From the NCBI GenBank assembly GCA_958296195.1, contig OY282455.1, positions 3,765,809-3,829,808 on the forward strand: 64,000 nucleotides of DNA, written 5' to 3'. The notes under the pieces are model-generated. The model was not told the origin of the DNA. It saw nothing but the letters and a program-made list of their open reading frames with translations, and ran no database searches. Shown piece after piece: positions 9,136 through 17,883 of this stretch (positions are counted from its first letter, which is position 1; each line of letters begins with the position of its first letter). A program made the translations under genes and the position numbers. This DNA is from an uncultured Pseudomonadales bacterium (GTDB lineage Bacteria > Pseudomonadota > Gammaproteobacteria > Pseudomonadales > Azotimanducaceae).

Positions 9136-10536
9136 TCATTCCTGCTGCACGATTTGCGCCCGCAACTGCAGGGCGTAGGAGAGGGAGTAGTTGCGCATGG
9201 GCATGTTGAGCGTATCTTGGGCCAAGGCTTCCAAGGCGTCGGCAAGCATCCGCTTCGCTTCCATGCGTTGCGGCTGCAGCCGCAGCAGGTGCTGCGCCAG
9301 CTGGGCGGCGCCAAGAGGGTCCCCGGCCTGCGCGGCTTCCTGCGCCTTAGCCGCCAGGGCCTCCTCCCCTCCGAGCAGGCGCGCCATGCGCTGCGCTTGC
9401 TGCAAGCTGGTCTCGCGGTGCAGGTTCAGGGGGTTGCCGTCGAACCAGCCGACCAACTGGACGTATATCTGGCGAATCGTGCCCTCCCAACTGCCGTAGT
9501 AGGGCTGCAAGTAGTCCAGGGAGGCGAAGCGTTCCGGCAGTTGGGCGTATTCCACAAGGTCGTCCGGCGTCATCATCCGCTGCATGCCTTCCAGTGTGCG
9601 GTCGTAAATCCAGCGCATAGCGTCGCGGCGATTGGTCAGTTGCTCCACAGCGTTTTCAAGCAGCGGGTTGCCGTGGCCGGCCACCACGAAGCGCGGCTCT
9701 TCCTGGATCATCTTGTCGAGGCTGTCCGCCCAGTCGCGGAGGGAACGGCTGGCACCTCGCAACGGATAGACATTGGGCCAAGTGTGAAACACATTGTCGC
9801 CGGCGAACAGTACGCGGTCCTCGGGCAACCAGACGTACAGCTGATCGCTGGTTTCCCCCGACGCGGCAACCAACTTGAGGGAAACGCCGGCGATGGTCAG
9901 TTCGACCTGCTGCTCCGCAAAGCGGTGGGTCGGCCTGACCATCCGTCTGGTGCCCTGAGCCATCATGGCCGCCCTTTGCTGAGGCGTCATGACTTGGACG
10001 GGGCCATTGAAGCGGATTTGCTGCTCCGGCGGCAGATCGCCGCCTTGGGTTTCCGCCGGACGGCGCCAAGACGTCAGCCCCGCCTGCGAGTTGGCGCGCA
10101 TTTCCGCGCCGAAGTTCTGCCGTGCCCAGATCGAAACGTCCCGTCCTTCGTCGAGAAAGGCTGCGGCACCTCCGAAGTGGTCTCCGTGGCCGTGAGTGAA
10201 GATGATGGCCACCACCGGCTTGTCCGAAATGCGCTCGAACTCCGTGCGCACCTTGGCGGAGAGCGCCGGCGCGTGGCCGGGATCAATGATGATGAGGCCG
10301 CCCTCGCCGACGATCATCGAATTGGCGGAAAGCGTGTAGCCAACCGCCGTGTGGACCCGGCCGCCCACCTGAAACAGGCGCTGCTCCACCAACTTGGACC
10401 AGCCGCGCAACTGCTCGGTGGCATCACCGACAGCCTTGTCGGCAGCAACCGCCGCCTGGGCATTGACTAGCAGGCCCCATAGGACGGCCATCCGCCAACT
10501 ACGCAGCCGCCTCAGTTCCATCCGTAATCGAAGCAT
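9136..10536 (-). CDS. Exported alkylsulfatase-like metallohydrolase
   Basis: A 466-residue protein with a signal peptide (MAVLWGLLVNAQAAVA). The metallo-beta-lactamase domain has THGHGDH (H115, H117, D119, H120), LFAGDNVFHTWPN and a VVAGHG histidine. It is followed by the helical dimerisation domain typical of SdsA1-type alkylsulfatases (GWFDGNP, then ALAQDTLNMPMRNYSL). The usual C-terminal SCP2-like lipid-binding domain is missing; family members are normally about 650 residues. The ATG at 10536 is chosen because GGGGAGAAG lies just upstream, although the frame is open to 10638. Known enzymes hydrolyse linear alkyl sulfates. Together with the neighbouring sulfatase and TonB receptor this suggests use of sulfated lipids or surfactant-like molecules. 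Confidence 0.85.
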   Translation of the reverse strand: MLRLRMELRRLRSWRMAVLWGLLVNAQAAVAADKAVGDATEQLRGWSKLVEQRLFQVGGRVHTAVGYTLSANSMIVGEGGLIIIDPGHAPALSAKVRTEFERISDKPVVAIIFTHGHGDHFGGAAAFLDEGRDVSIWARQNFGAEMRANSQAGLTSWRRPAETQGGDLPPEQQIRFNGPVQVMTPQQRAAMMAQGTRRMVRPTHRFAEQQVELTIAGVSLKLVAASGETSDQLYVWLPEDRVLFAGDNVFHTWPNVYPLRGASRSLRDWADSLDKMIQEEPRFVVAGHGNPLLENAVEQLTNRRDAMRWIYDRTLEGMQRMMTPDDLVEYAQLPERFASLDYLQPYYGSWEGTIRQIYVQLVGWFDGNPLNLHRETSLQQAQRMARLLGGEEALAAKAQEAAQAGDPLGAAQLAQHLLRLQPQRMEAKRMLADALEALAQDTLNMPMRNYSLSYALQLRAQIVQQE

Positions 10537-10654
10537 TTTCTTCTCCCCAATGCGGTGCGGCGTTACGGTCCAGGCCTCGTGCCGACGCATCGCCCAAGCC
10601 GGGCTGCTAGGATACGCAGCGCAGGATCCGCCGGGCAAGGCAGGCCAATGGAAT

Positions 10655-11290
10655 TCATGAATGTTGTCCCTTTACACAGTCTTTCATCTTGGTGCCTGCC
10701 GTTCTCGCAAAATCAATACTCCGTCTCCACAACGGGCCAGGCACTCCCAACAATTGGGTTGGTTGCCCAAATATCTTCACCAACTTGGGTTCGTCGCCGG
10801 CAATGTTATTGCAACCCGATATTTTTTGGAAAAACTCTATCGGCTCTTTGGTGTGAACAACAATTCCGGCAGGACGGATGGTTTTTATGAGGTATTTAAT
10901 GATATCCGTGTTCTTATCCTCTGGCTTTAGCTGAGATGCTTTTTTTGTAGGCGCAGCGTAGATATTCGTTTCAAGGCAATGCACCGGACACGCCCCTTTC
11001 ACGAAAGCTTCAATTCGCGGACGGGTGCCTGCCTTCTTGCGCGTGTGCGAGTAGTCGTCTTCAAAAACGTCTCGAAGAAAGCCTCTGTCATCGCACCAAT
11101 AGCGGCGGAAAAAGTCCTGTTTTAACTGCGTGGCCGAGTTTAGTCCAACAATGAAAAGGCGGCACTCAAGAGGCGACCCAGTGCATGTGAATGGCCTTGC
11201 TTCAGGACTCGGCATGAAAGGCTCAAGCCCTTCGCGGAACCTCTTGAGCGTCATGGCAGCGGAAATTCGCACTCTTCCGCGTTCAGTCAT
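10655..11290 (-). CDS. Uncharacterised protein, possibly uracil-DNA glycosylase fold
   Basis: A 211-residue protein. Near its front is LFIVGLNSATQL followed by FFRRYW, which resembles motif 1 of the uracil-DNA glycosylase superfamily (VGxNPAT). Later are LETNIYAAP and GIVVHTKEP, seen in uncharacterised members of that superfamily. The usual proline of the motif is serine here, so activity on DNA is doubtful. The start ATG at 11290 overlaps the stop of the cupin gene as ATGA, implying translational coupling. The frame is open for 21 further codons upstream. No function is claimed beyond the fold resemblance. Confidence 0.4.
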   Translation of the reverse strand: MTERGRVRISAAMTLKRFREGLEPFMPSPEARPFTCTGSPLECRLFIVGLNSATQLKQDFFRRYWCDDRGFLRDVFEDDYSHTRKKAGTRPRIEAFVKGACPVHCLETNIYAAPTKKASQLKPEDKNTDIIKYLIKTIRPAGIVVHTKEPIEFFQKISGCNNIAGDEPKLVKIFGQPTQLLGVPGPLWRRSIDFARTAGTKMKDCVKGQHS

Positions 11291-11718
11291 CCCATCGCCC
11301 CTTTTTCCCAAGCCGCCTCGAGCGCTTTCCAAGTGGGCGGGCTGGTGACCCAAACCAGCCGGCAGCCTTCTTCCGAGCGGAACATCACCTGCTGCTTGGC
11401 CGGCAGATGGGCGATCTGCCCTTGGCGAACCTCTGTGGCCTGCCCGTCGATGGAGATGCTGAGCGAGCCTTCAACGATGAACAGGACCTCATCGAACGCC
11501 AAGGGAATGGGCTCGGCGGTGCCCTGGCCCTTCGCCCAGGTGCCGACCCCGACGCCCACCGCCTCGCTGTCACCGACGACGATGGCGCTCAGGTTGCCGT
11601 CCGCATCGTCCTTGGAAGCGAAGAACGCTTTGAGGTCGGGGTTTTTGACCTTGGCCGCCATCATCTGGCCGATGGGGCCCACTTGGATGTCCTTGGGATT
11701 GAAAACAGTGATGCTCAC
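11287..11718 (-). CDS. Cupin-domain protein, EutQ-like
   Basis: A 143-residue single-domain cupin. The core motif is DEVLFIVEGSLSISIDGQ followed by VRQGQIAHLPAKQQVMF, similar to the EutQ or AraC-cupin beta-barrel. The typical two histidines of metal-binding cupins are not evident in the first motif, so it may be a sugar or small-ligand binding protein. The frame is open upstream without a sensible start; the GTG at 11718, 24 bases after the P450 stop, gives a normal cupin N-terminus. It sits between the P450 and the UDG-like gene, overlapping the latter as ATGA, and is probably in one operon with them. Confidence 0.7.
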   Translation of the reverse strand: MSITVFNPKDIQVGPIGQMMAAKVKNPDLKAFFASKDDADGNLSAIVVGDSEAVGVGVGTWAKGQGTAEPIPLAFDEVLFIVEGSLSISIDGQATEVRQGQIAHLPAKQQVMFRSEEGCRLVWVTSPPTWKALEAAWEKGAMG

Positions 11719-11741
11719 GGCTTGCGCCCCATGCCCTCCAT

Positions 11742-12956
11742 CTAAGGTTGTAGCTGCACCGGCAGAGAAAGCAGGCCGTGCAGCATCAGGTTGGTTCCAA
11801 ACTGGGCTTCGCGCCCCTCGACCAGGCGCATGTCGGGAAAGGCGCGAAACAGGGCGACGATGGCCAGCCGGGTCTCCAGCTTGGCTAAGTGGTTGCCCAA
11901 GCAGAAACGGATGCCCCGACCAAAGCCGAGGTGACGGATACGGCCAGGCCGGTCGATGATGAACTCGTCCGCCCGCTCGAAAACGGCTGCATCTCGGTTG
12001 GCCGATGCGTTGCCCACGAACAGCATGTCGTTTTCCTTCAGAATCACGTCGTGCAGCCGGTAATCCTTGGCGACGCGGCGCACGATGACGTGGGAGACGC
12101 CGTTGAAGCGCACTGTCTCCTCCACCAGTTTCGGGGCCAAGCTCGGGTCTGCTTTGAATTTGCGCAATTCCGCCGGGTGGGTGAGCAGGGCGTGAATGCA
12201 CTTTCCGATTAGCGACAGGGTGGTTTCGTGGCCGCCAATGTAGAGCTGAATGGCTTGGGTGAGCATCTCCTGCTCGCTCATCACCCCGTGTTGCACCGCT
12301 TCGCGCAGCAGGGATAAGACGGTTTCCTCGCCTTGGGGCTTAAGGTTGCCGCCTTGGATGATGCGCAGCAAGTAGTCCCGGATCGCCCGGGCGACGGTGC
12401 CGCCCTGCTCGCGCTGCTCCTCGGTCTGCATGGGTTGCAGGGCTTCGGATAGTTGCGGCGCCCAAGCGTGAAACAAGGGGAAGTCCTCCTGCGGCAGCCC
12501 CATGATCGCGGACAGCACGTCGATGGGGATGGTGTAGGCGTACTCCTTTTCGATGTCGATGACGGTCTTGCCGAAGGACTGCACCTGTTCCAAGGCGTTG
12601 TTGACGATTCCGGCGACCAGCGCTTCCCGCCGCTGGACGCTGGCCGGCTGGAAAAACTCCCGCACCACCCCACGCAGGCGGGCGTGGTCGGGATCGTCCA
12701 TGAACAAGGAGGACAGCGCCATGCGCACATCGGGATGCCAAGCCTCGGTGATGGGCATGTCCTCCACGGAAAAATGGTCGTTGTCGGCCAAGATGGCAAC
12801 GGCGTCCACGTAGCGGCTGACGAACCAAGTGCCGATGGGTTCGATCCTATGCACGGGGTCGTGTTCCCGCAGCCACGCGTAGGTGGGAAAAATGTCCCGA
12901 AAGAATTCTGGGCTGAGCATGGGGGCGGGAATGCCAGCCACATCCGGCCTTGACAT
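11742..12956 (-). CDS. Cytochrome P450
   Basis: A 404-residue soluble bacterial P450. The oxygen-activation helix contains YIGGHETTLSLIG, the ExxR motif occurs in ETVRF, and the heme-binding loop is FGRGIRFCLGNHLAKLE with the cysteine ligand. The ATG at 12956 is preceded by GGAAG at seven bases; an ATG seven codons upstream is also in frame. Bacterial P450s of this class mono-oxygenate terpenoid, steroid or fatty-acid-like substrates with separate ferredoxin partners. None of these partners is encoded nearby. The gene heads a minus-strand run with cupin and UDG-like genes, followed by the alkylsulfatase and TonB receptor, so oxidation of an imported hydrophobic molecule is a reasonable inference. 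Confidence 0.95.
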   Translation of the reverse strand: MSRPDVAGIPAPMLSPEFFRDIFPTYAWLREHDPVHRIEPIGTWFVSRYVDAVAILADNDHFSVEDMPITEAWHPDVRMALSSLFMDDPDHARLRGVVREFFQPASVQRREALVAGIVNNALEQVQSFGKTVIDIEKEYAYTIPIDVLSAIMGLPQEDFPLFHAWAPQLSEALQPMQTEEQREQGGTVARAIRDYLLRIIQGGNLKPQGEETVLSLLREAVQHGVMSEQEMLTQAIQLYIGGHETTLSLIGKCIHALLTHPAELRKFKADPSLAPKLVEETVRFNGVSHVIVRRVAKDYRLHDVILKENDMLFVGNASANRDAAVFERADEFIIDRPGRIRHLGFGRGIRFCLGNHLAKLETRLAIVALFRAFPDMRLVEGREAQFGTNLMLHGLLSLPVQLQP

Positions 12957-13227
12957 GAGGTCGCTTCCATCACGCATTGGCCGCCATCATGCACAGGGCG
13001 AGATTCGGCGCAACGGGCGGCAACCCATTATTCATGCTTGCACCAGCAAAACTGATGAGCCAGCCTGCCGCCGCCGACGGCAACGCCGGCGGGCTGGCCG
13101 GCGTTCAAGTCTCACGCGGAAATTCCATGACTTCCGTTGACGCGCCGATGAATCAATGGGCGGTTCACTTCCCTCGTTTCGGACGATTGGTCAAACTTCG
13201 CCCGCCGCAACGGAGAGAAGTTGGCGC

Positions 13228-13374
13228 ATGAATGAATTCCAAGCTGGGTGAAAGCCCTTGCTGGCCGCCACCGTCGGCACGATGTGCGGCTTGACCACCA
13301 TCACCAACTACAGCCAAGGTTTCTTCGTTGGCCCGGTCACTGCGGAGTTTGGCTGGGAGCCGGCGGATGGCTGA
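13228..13374 (+). pseudogene. N-terminal remnant of an MFS transporter
   Basis: An ATG at 13228 with a good GGAGAGAAG Shine-Dalgarno sequence starts a frame that meets TGA at codon 8. It then continues as KPLLAATVGTMCGLTTI and YSQGFFVGPVTAEFGW. This is the typical first membrane segment and loop of a major facilitator. The TGA stands where tryptophan would fit. The similarity ends at a second TGA at 13372, and the following DNA does not encode more transporter. It is therefore a truncated, stop-interrupted relic. Confidence 0.65.
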
Positions 13375-13421
13375 AAAGGCGCCGTTCCAAGATGCTGTCC
13401 TTTACGAAGAAAGTGTTGCAC

Positions 13422-16400
13422 CTACGGGTTGAATGTAGGTTGTTGGGCACTTTTAGGCGATTTTGCCGCATGGGAGCCAAGCCGCTTGCTGAGCGTCTCG
13501 AATTGCGTTCGCACTTCCTCGGCGCGTTCGCCGACGGGAGCGGCGAAGGGGGAGGCAAGCTGCCGGATGAAGCCGGCGGTACGAGTCTGCATGGCTTTGA
13601 GGTCGCGTTCACCTAAAGCGGTGTTGCCCCCCTCGGCCCGGTCCAGCTTCTTCGCCATCTGCGCCTGCACCTGCATAGCGGTCTCCGTGAACGCGGCGAT
13701 TTCGCCAAGACGCATCGCGGCACCGGCGCGGATGACCAGCAGGTCGGTCGCCGCGGACACCATCAAGGCGCGGTTCAACATGTGCAGCGCATCCATGTGG
13801 TCGCGTCGCTGGCGGCTGCCTTGAACGCGCCAGTCGGCCCGCAGTTGCACCGCTTGCGGATACCATAAGTCGGTCGGCTCGGCTTGGCCAAGCAGTGCGT
13901 CAAGCCGGGCGAGGCCCCGCCAGTTGCGCTGCTTGGCCAGTCGCCAGCCCCTTACCACGGCGGCAGCGGAGCCTTGCAGCGCCTGTGCAGCCGCCAGGAT
14001 GTGGGCGGGCGCGGTGCCCTCTGCCAAGCGGCCCAGATGGTGCCGCGTTAGCGCGTAGCAGGCCTGAATGTTGGCCGGATCCTCCCGCAACGCTTGCGCA
14101 AAGGCTGCTTCGGAGTCCTCAAACAGGCCGGCGCGGCGCAGCCCCAAACCGGTGATGGTCATGGCCGCAGACGGGTTCGGCGCACTCCTTGCCAATGCGG
14201 CGGCACGGGAGGCAAAACCCTGAGCGATCAATCGCTCCGCCACATAGGGAAGGTTGAACGCCGCCGACCCTTGATGGATCCAACTTCCTTGATTCAGCAG
14301 CGGGTCTTGGGGAGACAGCAATTCGAACACGGCCTTGGTGGTCAGACCGTCGCCGCCGGAGCGACTGAACAGGGCCATGCGGTTGTCATTGTCGCTGTTG
14401 GCCGGCGCATGGCCGACGAAACGCCGCAACCCTTGGGTGTCCGCCTGCAAGGCGACCACAAGGTCCTCGACGGCGTTGATGCCAACGCTCGCGTAGTGCA
14501 ACGCCGCATCGGTCAATGGCCGCCCGTGCTCCGCCGCTTGGGACTCCAAGTTCAGACCGCCATCCGAGGCCAAGAACAGCAGGGCACCGGGTGCCGGTTG
14601 GTACAGGCGAACTTCGGCGAACCGACCGAGCAGGGTGGCGGTCAGCGAGCGTAGCAGGGCGGCATCAACGAACAGGGAGTTGATCCACTGCACGAAGACC
14701 CCTTGCGGGCGCAGGCGCTCCTTCGCCAAACCGACGAACTCCTCGGTGTAGAGGTGAGAGGCACCGGCGGTCCAGGGATGAGACGGCTGGGAGGCGATGA
14801 CGTCGTAGGTCTTGCGGGTCAGCATCAGGGCGTTGCGGGCGTCATTGGTGATGATTTTCAACCGTTCGTCGGTCAACGGGTTGTAGCGGCGGCGCTCTGC
14901 CACGGCTCGGTTGGCGGCGATCACTTCTGGTTCGATTTCGATGACGTCGATGGCCGCAACCGTTGGCGGTACGCCCTCAATGGCCACGCCGCCGCCGAAA
15001 CCGACGATCAGGACGTCCCTCGCGTCGGGCCGGGCCACCACCGGCAACGCCGTCAGCCACTTTTGGCTGTGGCGCATGGGCACCGCCCCGGCGGGTTCGA
15101 TGAAGGCTTCCGGCAAGCCGTTGGTGCGCAGATAGAAGTAGCCGCCCTCACGCTTCATGAGCACGGTGGCCGAACGCCCCGCGGCGTAGAAGACGGGTTC
15201 GCCGCCACGCCCGGAATCCACCACTGAGACATTCAACAGGTTGAGGGGCGGGGAAGGCCGGTGCAGGATCACGGCCATCACCGCGGCTAAGGCACCGCCC
15301 AAGGCACCTAACCCGGTGCCGGAAATGGCAAACAGCGTCGCCGCGCCCAAGCCGAAATTGACGCCCACCGCCAGGCGGATCGCGCCTTCAAAGCCGAGCC
15401 AAGGAATGAGGAGAAAGCCGGCCAGGGTAGAGCCGACAATGGCCCCAACGGTGTTCCAGGCATAGACGCGGGCGGTCGCTGAAGAGGCATCTGCCGCGCC
15501 ACTGGACAGCACCCGCACCGCAAGGGGGAAGGTGGCACCAATGAACAGGGTGGCGGGCAGGATGACGAGAGCGACAAGACTGGCGTTTGCGGCCAAGCCG
15601 GCTGCACCCGGAACATGCCTCTCAAGCCAGAAGTAAGCCGCAGCGGAGGCGACGCCTACGGCGAACTGACAGGCGGCGAACATCCAACCGGCCCTCTCCC
15701 GCCGTCGCGCCAGCCGCGTCGCCGCCAAGCTGCCGATGGCGATGCCGGAGAGGAAGCTGGCCAGCATGGTGGCAAAGGCATAGATGGTGCCGCCGAGCAG
15801 GTGGTTCAGCAGCCGCGTCCACAACACCTCATAGAGGAAGGCGTTGGCGCCGGAGAGTAGAATCAATGGCAGGATCCAAAAGGCCCGCCGAGCCAACGGC
15901 ATCTCCGCCAATCGAGTGCGGGATTCGGACCGTCCGGGAATCGTTGCGGCCCGCCTTTTCCGTCGCCGCCGTTTGGCCGCAGGCCGCTTCCCGCCATCGC
16001 GTCCACGCGATGGCGTCCGGTCTTGTCGGGTCGCCCCCTTTGAAGGCGGCCCAGCAGGCTCCAAGGAACCGCTCGCCAACGGCGTTGCGCTTTCGTCAGC
16101 AATCGTCGGCGCATGTTTCACGGCCAACACGGCTGCCACCAAGAAGACCAAACCGTTGACCGCCACGCCCACCCAAACGGTGGCCCTCAAGCCGAGGGCC
16201 GGCAGCACCAGAAAGGCCGCCGTCAAAGCCCCCAAGACCGCACCGGCGGTGTTGATGCCGTACAGCCACGCGATGCGCGGCCCCACTTGGGCGTCTTGCC
16301 GCACGGCGTAGCGGGTGAGCAGCGGCAGGGTCGCGCCCATGAAGCCGGTGGGCAGCGCCAGAATCAGGAAACTGACGAAGAGGTAGTAAAGCGGCTGTGC

Positions 16401-16757
16401 CAAGCCGCCGCTCTCCGGCAACTCCAGCAGCCCGCCCAGAGCCTTGACGTGCAGCCAACTCGCCCCATCGAGTAGGGCTGGTACGCACAGGGCAGAGAGG
16501 GCGACGCCGCCCTCAAGCAGCCCGTAAACCAGAATGGGGCGACGGATGCGGCCCAGCAAACGACCAGCGACCGCGGCGCCGGTGCCGAGGCCGCCCATGT
16601 AAGCCGCCAGCACCGCGGCCACCGCCAACTCCGAGGTGCCGAAGACGATAGAGAATTGCCGCAGCCAAGCGGTCTGATAGAGCAGCGCCGCAAACCCAGA
16701 CAGGAGAAAGCAGGCGCTGACGCCGGCCAGCAGCCCAAGATCGCGTCTCCGCGCCAC
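13422..16757 (-). CDS. Fused MFS-like membrane domain, spermidine synthase-like domain and TPR region
   Basis: A 1111-residue protein. Residues 1 to about 510 hold about 12 transmembrane segments, split by a basic linker rich in K and R around residues 235-285. Residues of about 570-770 form a Rossmann methyltransferase-like spermidine synthase domain (VLIVGFGGGVAIEGVP, then VIEIEPEVIAANR). The C-terminal third is helical and TPR-like. The start is a GTG with no clear Shine-Dalgarno sequence. Such fusions are widespread but rarely characterised, and polyamine synthesis has not been demonstrated for most. The gene stands alone between relic DNA and a small coiled-coil ORF. Confidence 0.88.
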   Translation of the reverse strand: MARRRDLGLLAGVSACFLLSGFAALLYQTAWLRQFSIVFGTSELAVAAVLAAYMGGLGTGAAVAGRLLGRIRRPILVYGLLEGGVALSALCVPALLDGASWLHVKALGGLLELPESGGLAQPLYYLFVSFLILALPTGFMGATLPLLTRYAVRQDAQVGPRIAWLYGINTAGAVLGALTAAFLVLPALGLRATVWVGVAVNGLVFLVAAVLAVKHAPTIADESATPLASGSLEPAGPPSKGATRQDRTPSRGRDGGKRPAAKRRRRKRRAATIPGRSESRTRLAEMPLARRAFWILPLILLSGANAFLYEVLWTRLLNHLLGGTIYAFATMLASFLSGIAIGSLAATRLARRRERAGWMFAACQFAVGVASAAAYFWLERHVPGAAGLAANASLVALVILPATLFIGATFPLAVRVLSSGAADASSATARVYAWNTVGAIVGSTLAGFLLIPWLGFEGAIRLAVGVNFGLGAATLFAISGTGLGALGGALAAVMAVILHRPSPPLNLLNVSVVDSGRGGEPVFYAAGRSATVLMKREGGYFYLRTNGLPEAFIEPAGAVPMRHSQKWLTALPVVARPDARDVLIVGFGGGVAIEGVPPTVAAIDVIEIEPEVIAANRAVAERRRYNPLTDERLKIITNDARNALMLTRKTYDVIASQPSHPWTAGASHLYTEEFVGLAKERLRPQGVFVQWINSLFVDAALLRSLTATLLGRFAEVRLYQPAPGALLFLASDGGLNLESQAAEHGRPLTDAALHYASVGINAVEDLVVALQADTQGLRRFVGHAPANSDNDNRMALFSRSGGDGLTTKAVFELLSPQDPLLNQGSWIHQGSAAFNLPYVAERLIAQGFASRAAALARSAPNPSAAMTITGLGLRRAGLFEDSEAAFAQALREDPANIQACYALTRHHLGRLAEGTAPAHILAAAQALQGSAAAVVRGWRLAKQRNWRGLARLDALLGQAEPTDLWYPQAVQLRADWRVQGSRQRRDHMDALHMLNRALMVSAATDLLVIRAGAAMRLGEIAAFTETAMQVQAQMAKKLDRAEGGNTALGERDLKAMQTRTAGFIRQLASPFAAPVGERAEEVRTQFETLSKRLGSHAAKSPKSAQQPTFNP

Positions 16758-16792
16758 CGGTTGCGAAAAGGTTTGTAGCTTACGACCGACGA

Positions 16793-16951
16793 TTAGGTGA
16801 AGACCTCCAGCAGGCCCAACGCCACCTCGAGTTCCGGCTTGCAGGCCATTCGTCCGTCCAGCTCATCGCCGAGGACTCGGACAACGCCTTCCGCCTGCTG
16901 CCGCTCGAAGCCGCTCTTCATCGATTTGCCCGCCACTCTTAGGGTGTCGAT
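16793..16951 (-). CDS. Small DUF1640/CCDC90-like protein, probably truncated
   Basis: A 52-residue ORF begins MIDTLRVAGKSMKSGFER and continues QQAEGVVRVLGDELDGR. This resembles the N-terminus of DUF1640 (CCDC90) coiled-coil proteins, where TLxFAxxLxxAGFxxxQAE is typical. Normal members are over 100 residues with a coiled coil and a C-terminal membrane anchor; both are absent here. It ends at TAA just past the start of the spermidine synthase fusion gene. It may be a remnant or a short paralogue. Confidence 0.45.
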   Translation of the reverse strand: MDTLRVAGKSMKSGFERQQAEGVVRVLGDELDGRMACKPELEVALGLLEVFT

Positions 16952-17271
16952 CATCAGCTAGTCCGCCATCCCTTCGTTCCATAATAGTGCATGAATTGAA
17001 AAATGGCGGTAAACCCCCCAATCCCCTGACAAGGATGGATCCTGGCCATCGCTGATCGGTGCTTAATGTCTGAACGCCAACAGGATAGGCGTCGTTCCAC
17101 CGGAGGGCCGCAACATCATCGAGTTGGCACAAAGCGGCAGTGCTCTGGGCGCGGCGTTTGTGGCACCTCCGCCACCATCGCAGCTAGATGGATGCAGGGA
17201 ACCGGAATTCATGCCTCAAGCAACGGATGTCATTTGTGTGAGATTGAGACGCTCTGTGGTTGGTGCGTAAA
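16952..17271. other. Intergenic, no gene recognised
   Basis: No supported gene is visible. It separates the minus-strand coiled-coil ORF from the plus-strand MsrQ-like gene and must hold the promoter of the latter, but no convincing -35/-10 pair was picked out. Confidence 0.4.
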
Positions 17272-17883
17272 ATGAGCGGCGCACATGCACTGGACAGGGC
17301 GTCGTTGAAGAAAGCAAAGGAACTGGTTGGTCGGTATGGGCTTTGGGCGCTTTTAGCGGCCCCGTCCGTGCCGATGATGATCGGCCTGTGGACGGGCGGT
17401 ACGCAGCCGGACGTGCTGCTGCATCCAACGGGTGAATTCGCCGCACGCTTCATGATAATCGCCTTGGCGCTTACCCCGCTTCGGCTGATGTTTCCCAAGG
17501 TGCGCTGGCTGGCATGGCTCTTCCAACGTCGCCGCGCCCTAGGCGTGGCCGCTTTCGGCTATGCGACCCTGCACACGGTTCTCTACTTGGTGGACATGGA
17601 GACCCTGCGCAGCGTTCTGGCGGAGTTCTGGGCTCTGGGCATTTGGACGGGCTGGGCGGCCTTCGCCATCTTCCTGCCTTTGGCGGCCACCAGCAACGAA
17701 TTCTCCACCCGTCGTTTGGCGAAGTCATGGAAACTCCTCCATCGCACCGTTTACGGCGCCGCTGCCTTAACCTTGATCCACTGGATTTTCGTACAAAATA
17801 ACCTCGGCCCGGCCTTAGTGCATTTCATCCCGCTGGCGGCGTTGGAAGTGTATCGAGTAGCGAAACAGGCGCAGGCCTCCTAG
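17272..17883 (+). CDS. MsrQ/YedZ-like heme membrane protein
   Basis: A 203-residue integral membrane protein with about six hydrophobic segments. Conserved features are RRALGVAAFGYATLHTVLYL and WKLLHRTVYGAAALTLIHW, whose histidines correspond to heme ligands of the ferric-reductase-like domain in MsrQ. MsrQ passes electrons from the quinone pool to MsrP, which repairs oxidised methionine in periplasmic proteins. No msrP gene is adjacent, so the partner is either elsewhere or different. The ATG at 17272 is chosen over a TTG four codons upstream. Its stop codon directly abuts the GTG start of ligI, which suggests co-transcription. Confidence 0.8.
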   Translation: MSGAHALDRASLKKAKELVGRYGLWALLAAPSVPMMIGLWTGGTQPDVLLHPTGEFAARFMIIALALTPLRLMFPKVRWLAWLFQRRRALGVAAFGYATLHTVLYLVDMETLRSVLAEFWALGIWTGWAAFAIFLPLAATSNEFSTRRLAKSWKLLHRTVYGAAALTLIHWIFVQNNLGPALVHFIPLAALEVYRVAKQAQAS

